Below, one piece after another: positions 4,990 through 5,244 of a stretch of 5,244 nucleotides of DNA (position 1 is the stretch's first letter; every line of letters starts with the position of its first letter). The notes beneath the pieces were generated by a model. It saw only the letters and a list, made by a program, of their open reading frames with translations. It did no database searches and was not told where the DNA came from. The stretch is from JAGLYP01 sp034659435. GTDB taxonomy: Bacteria; Patescibacteriota; Patescibacteriia; Patescibacteriales; UBA12075. Both the position numbers and the translations under genes were made by a program. The DNA lies in assembly GCA_034659435.1 (NCBI GenBank), contig JAYEHJ010000016.1, forward strand, positions 1-5,244. The letters are read 5' to 3'.

Positions 4990-5244
4990 ATGGAAAATAA
5001 AACTAAAAAAATTTTAGTTATCGGCAGTTATGATAAAAATTATCCGCGCAATAAAGTATTGCTTAAAGCCTTTGATGACTTATTTAACATTTTTGAAATA
5101 AATATTTGTAAAGGCGGAATTAAAAAATATTTTGTTTTTTTAAAAAAAGCGTTTTACGGTTGCCGTGATAAAAATTATATTTTTTTGATGAACGAGCTAT
5201 CTTTCAGGCCGGCATTTTTTTTATTTTTTATAAAGATTTTTTTT
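4990..5244 (+). CDS. N-terminal part of a probable glycosyltransferase (GT4-like), truncated by the window end
   Basis: From ATG 4990 the frame is open for 85 codons to the end of the window. The opening KKILVIGSYDKNYPRNKVLL resembles the first strand and the D-x-x-Y-P-R-N segment of family GT4/GT-B glycosyltransferases, which add sugars to lipid-linked or surface glycans in the cytoplasm. Only the beginning of the acceptor-side Rossmann domain is visible, so the catalytic donor-binding part cannot be checked. The start lies one base after the radical SAM stop, indicating a shared transcript and probable translational coupling. AAGGGGG at 4971-4977 is the only Shine-Dalgarno-like stretch I see before a gene here, 12 bases upstream of the ATG and within the previous coding region. 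Confidence 0.7.
   Translation, partial: MENKTKKILVIGSYDKNYPRNKVLLKAFDDLFNIFEINICKGGIKKYFVFLKKAFYGCRDKNYIFLMNELSFRPAFFLFFIKIFF

Overview
The window is AT-rich (about 30% GC by eye). All of its convincing genes lie on the + strand, the standard genetic code fits, and most genes have no clear Shine-Dalgarno sequence. A lipobox lipoprotein and Lys/Asn/Ile-rich proteins point to a bacterium. The gene style resembles Candidate Phyla Radiation (Patescibacteria/Parcubacteria-like) genomes, but no phylogenetic marker is present, so this is inference only.

Layout. (1) Bases 1-183 hold the C-terminal end of a polytopic membrane protein, probably a GT-C-type glycosyltransferase; its reading frame appears broken by one extra T in a T7 run. 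(2) Bases 184-457 hold a doubtful small ORF and the first copy (R1) of a 71-bp repeat. (3) Bases 458-1798 and 1934-3307 encode two tandem AlbA_2 (Schlafen-like) + HATPase_c_4 + winged-helix proteins of the COG2865 type. The second copy of the 71-bp repeat (R2) lies between them, so each gene is preceded by one copy. (4) A GC-rich hairpin follows the second gene. (5) From 3366 a tight operon begins: a DUF4430 lipoprotein, a radical SAM/SPASM-like enzyme, and the N-terminus of a probable glycosyltransferase running off the window.

How it fits together. Both ends of the window look like a cell-surface glycan region. The two AlbA_2 genes sit inside it as an accessory island of two units, each consisting of the 71-bp repeat plus one gene. 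The two proteins are clearly diverged in their bodies and belong to different AlbA_2 subtypes. Yet their last 52 bp of DNA (wing of the winged helix, stop codon and two bases beyond) differ at only two positions, and their upstream repeats match at 62 of 71 positions. Conserved DNA termini around divergent bodies is the most unusual signal here. It suggests a cassette-like family whose ends are shared or homogenised by recombination. Each protein also carries an in-frame array of 12-bp repeats in the linker before its winged helix.
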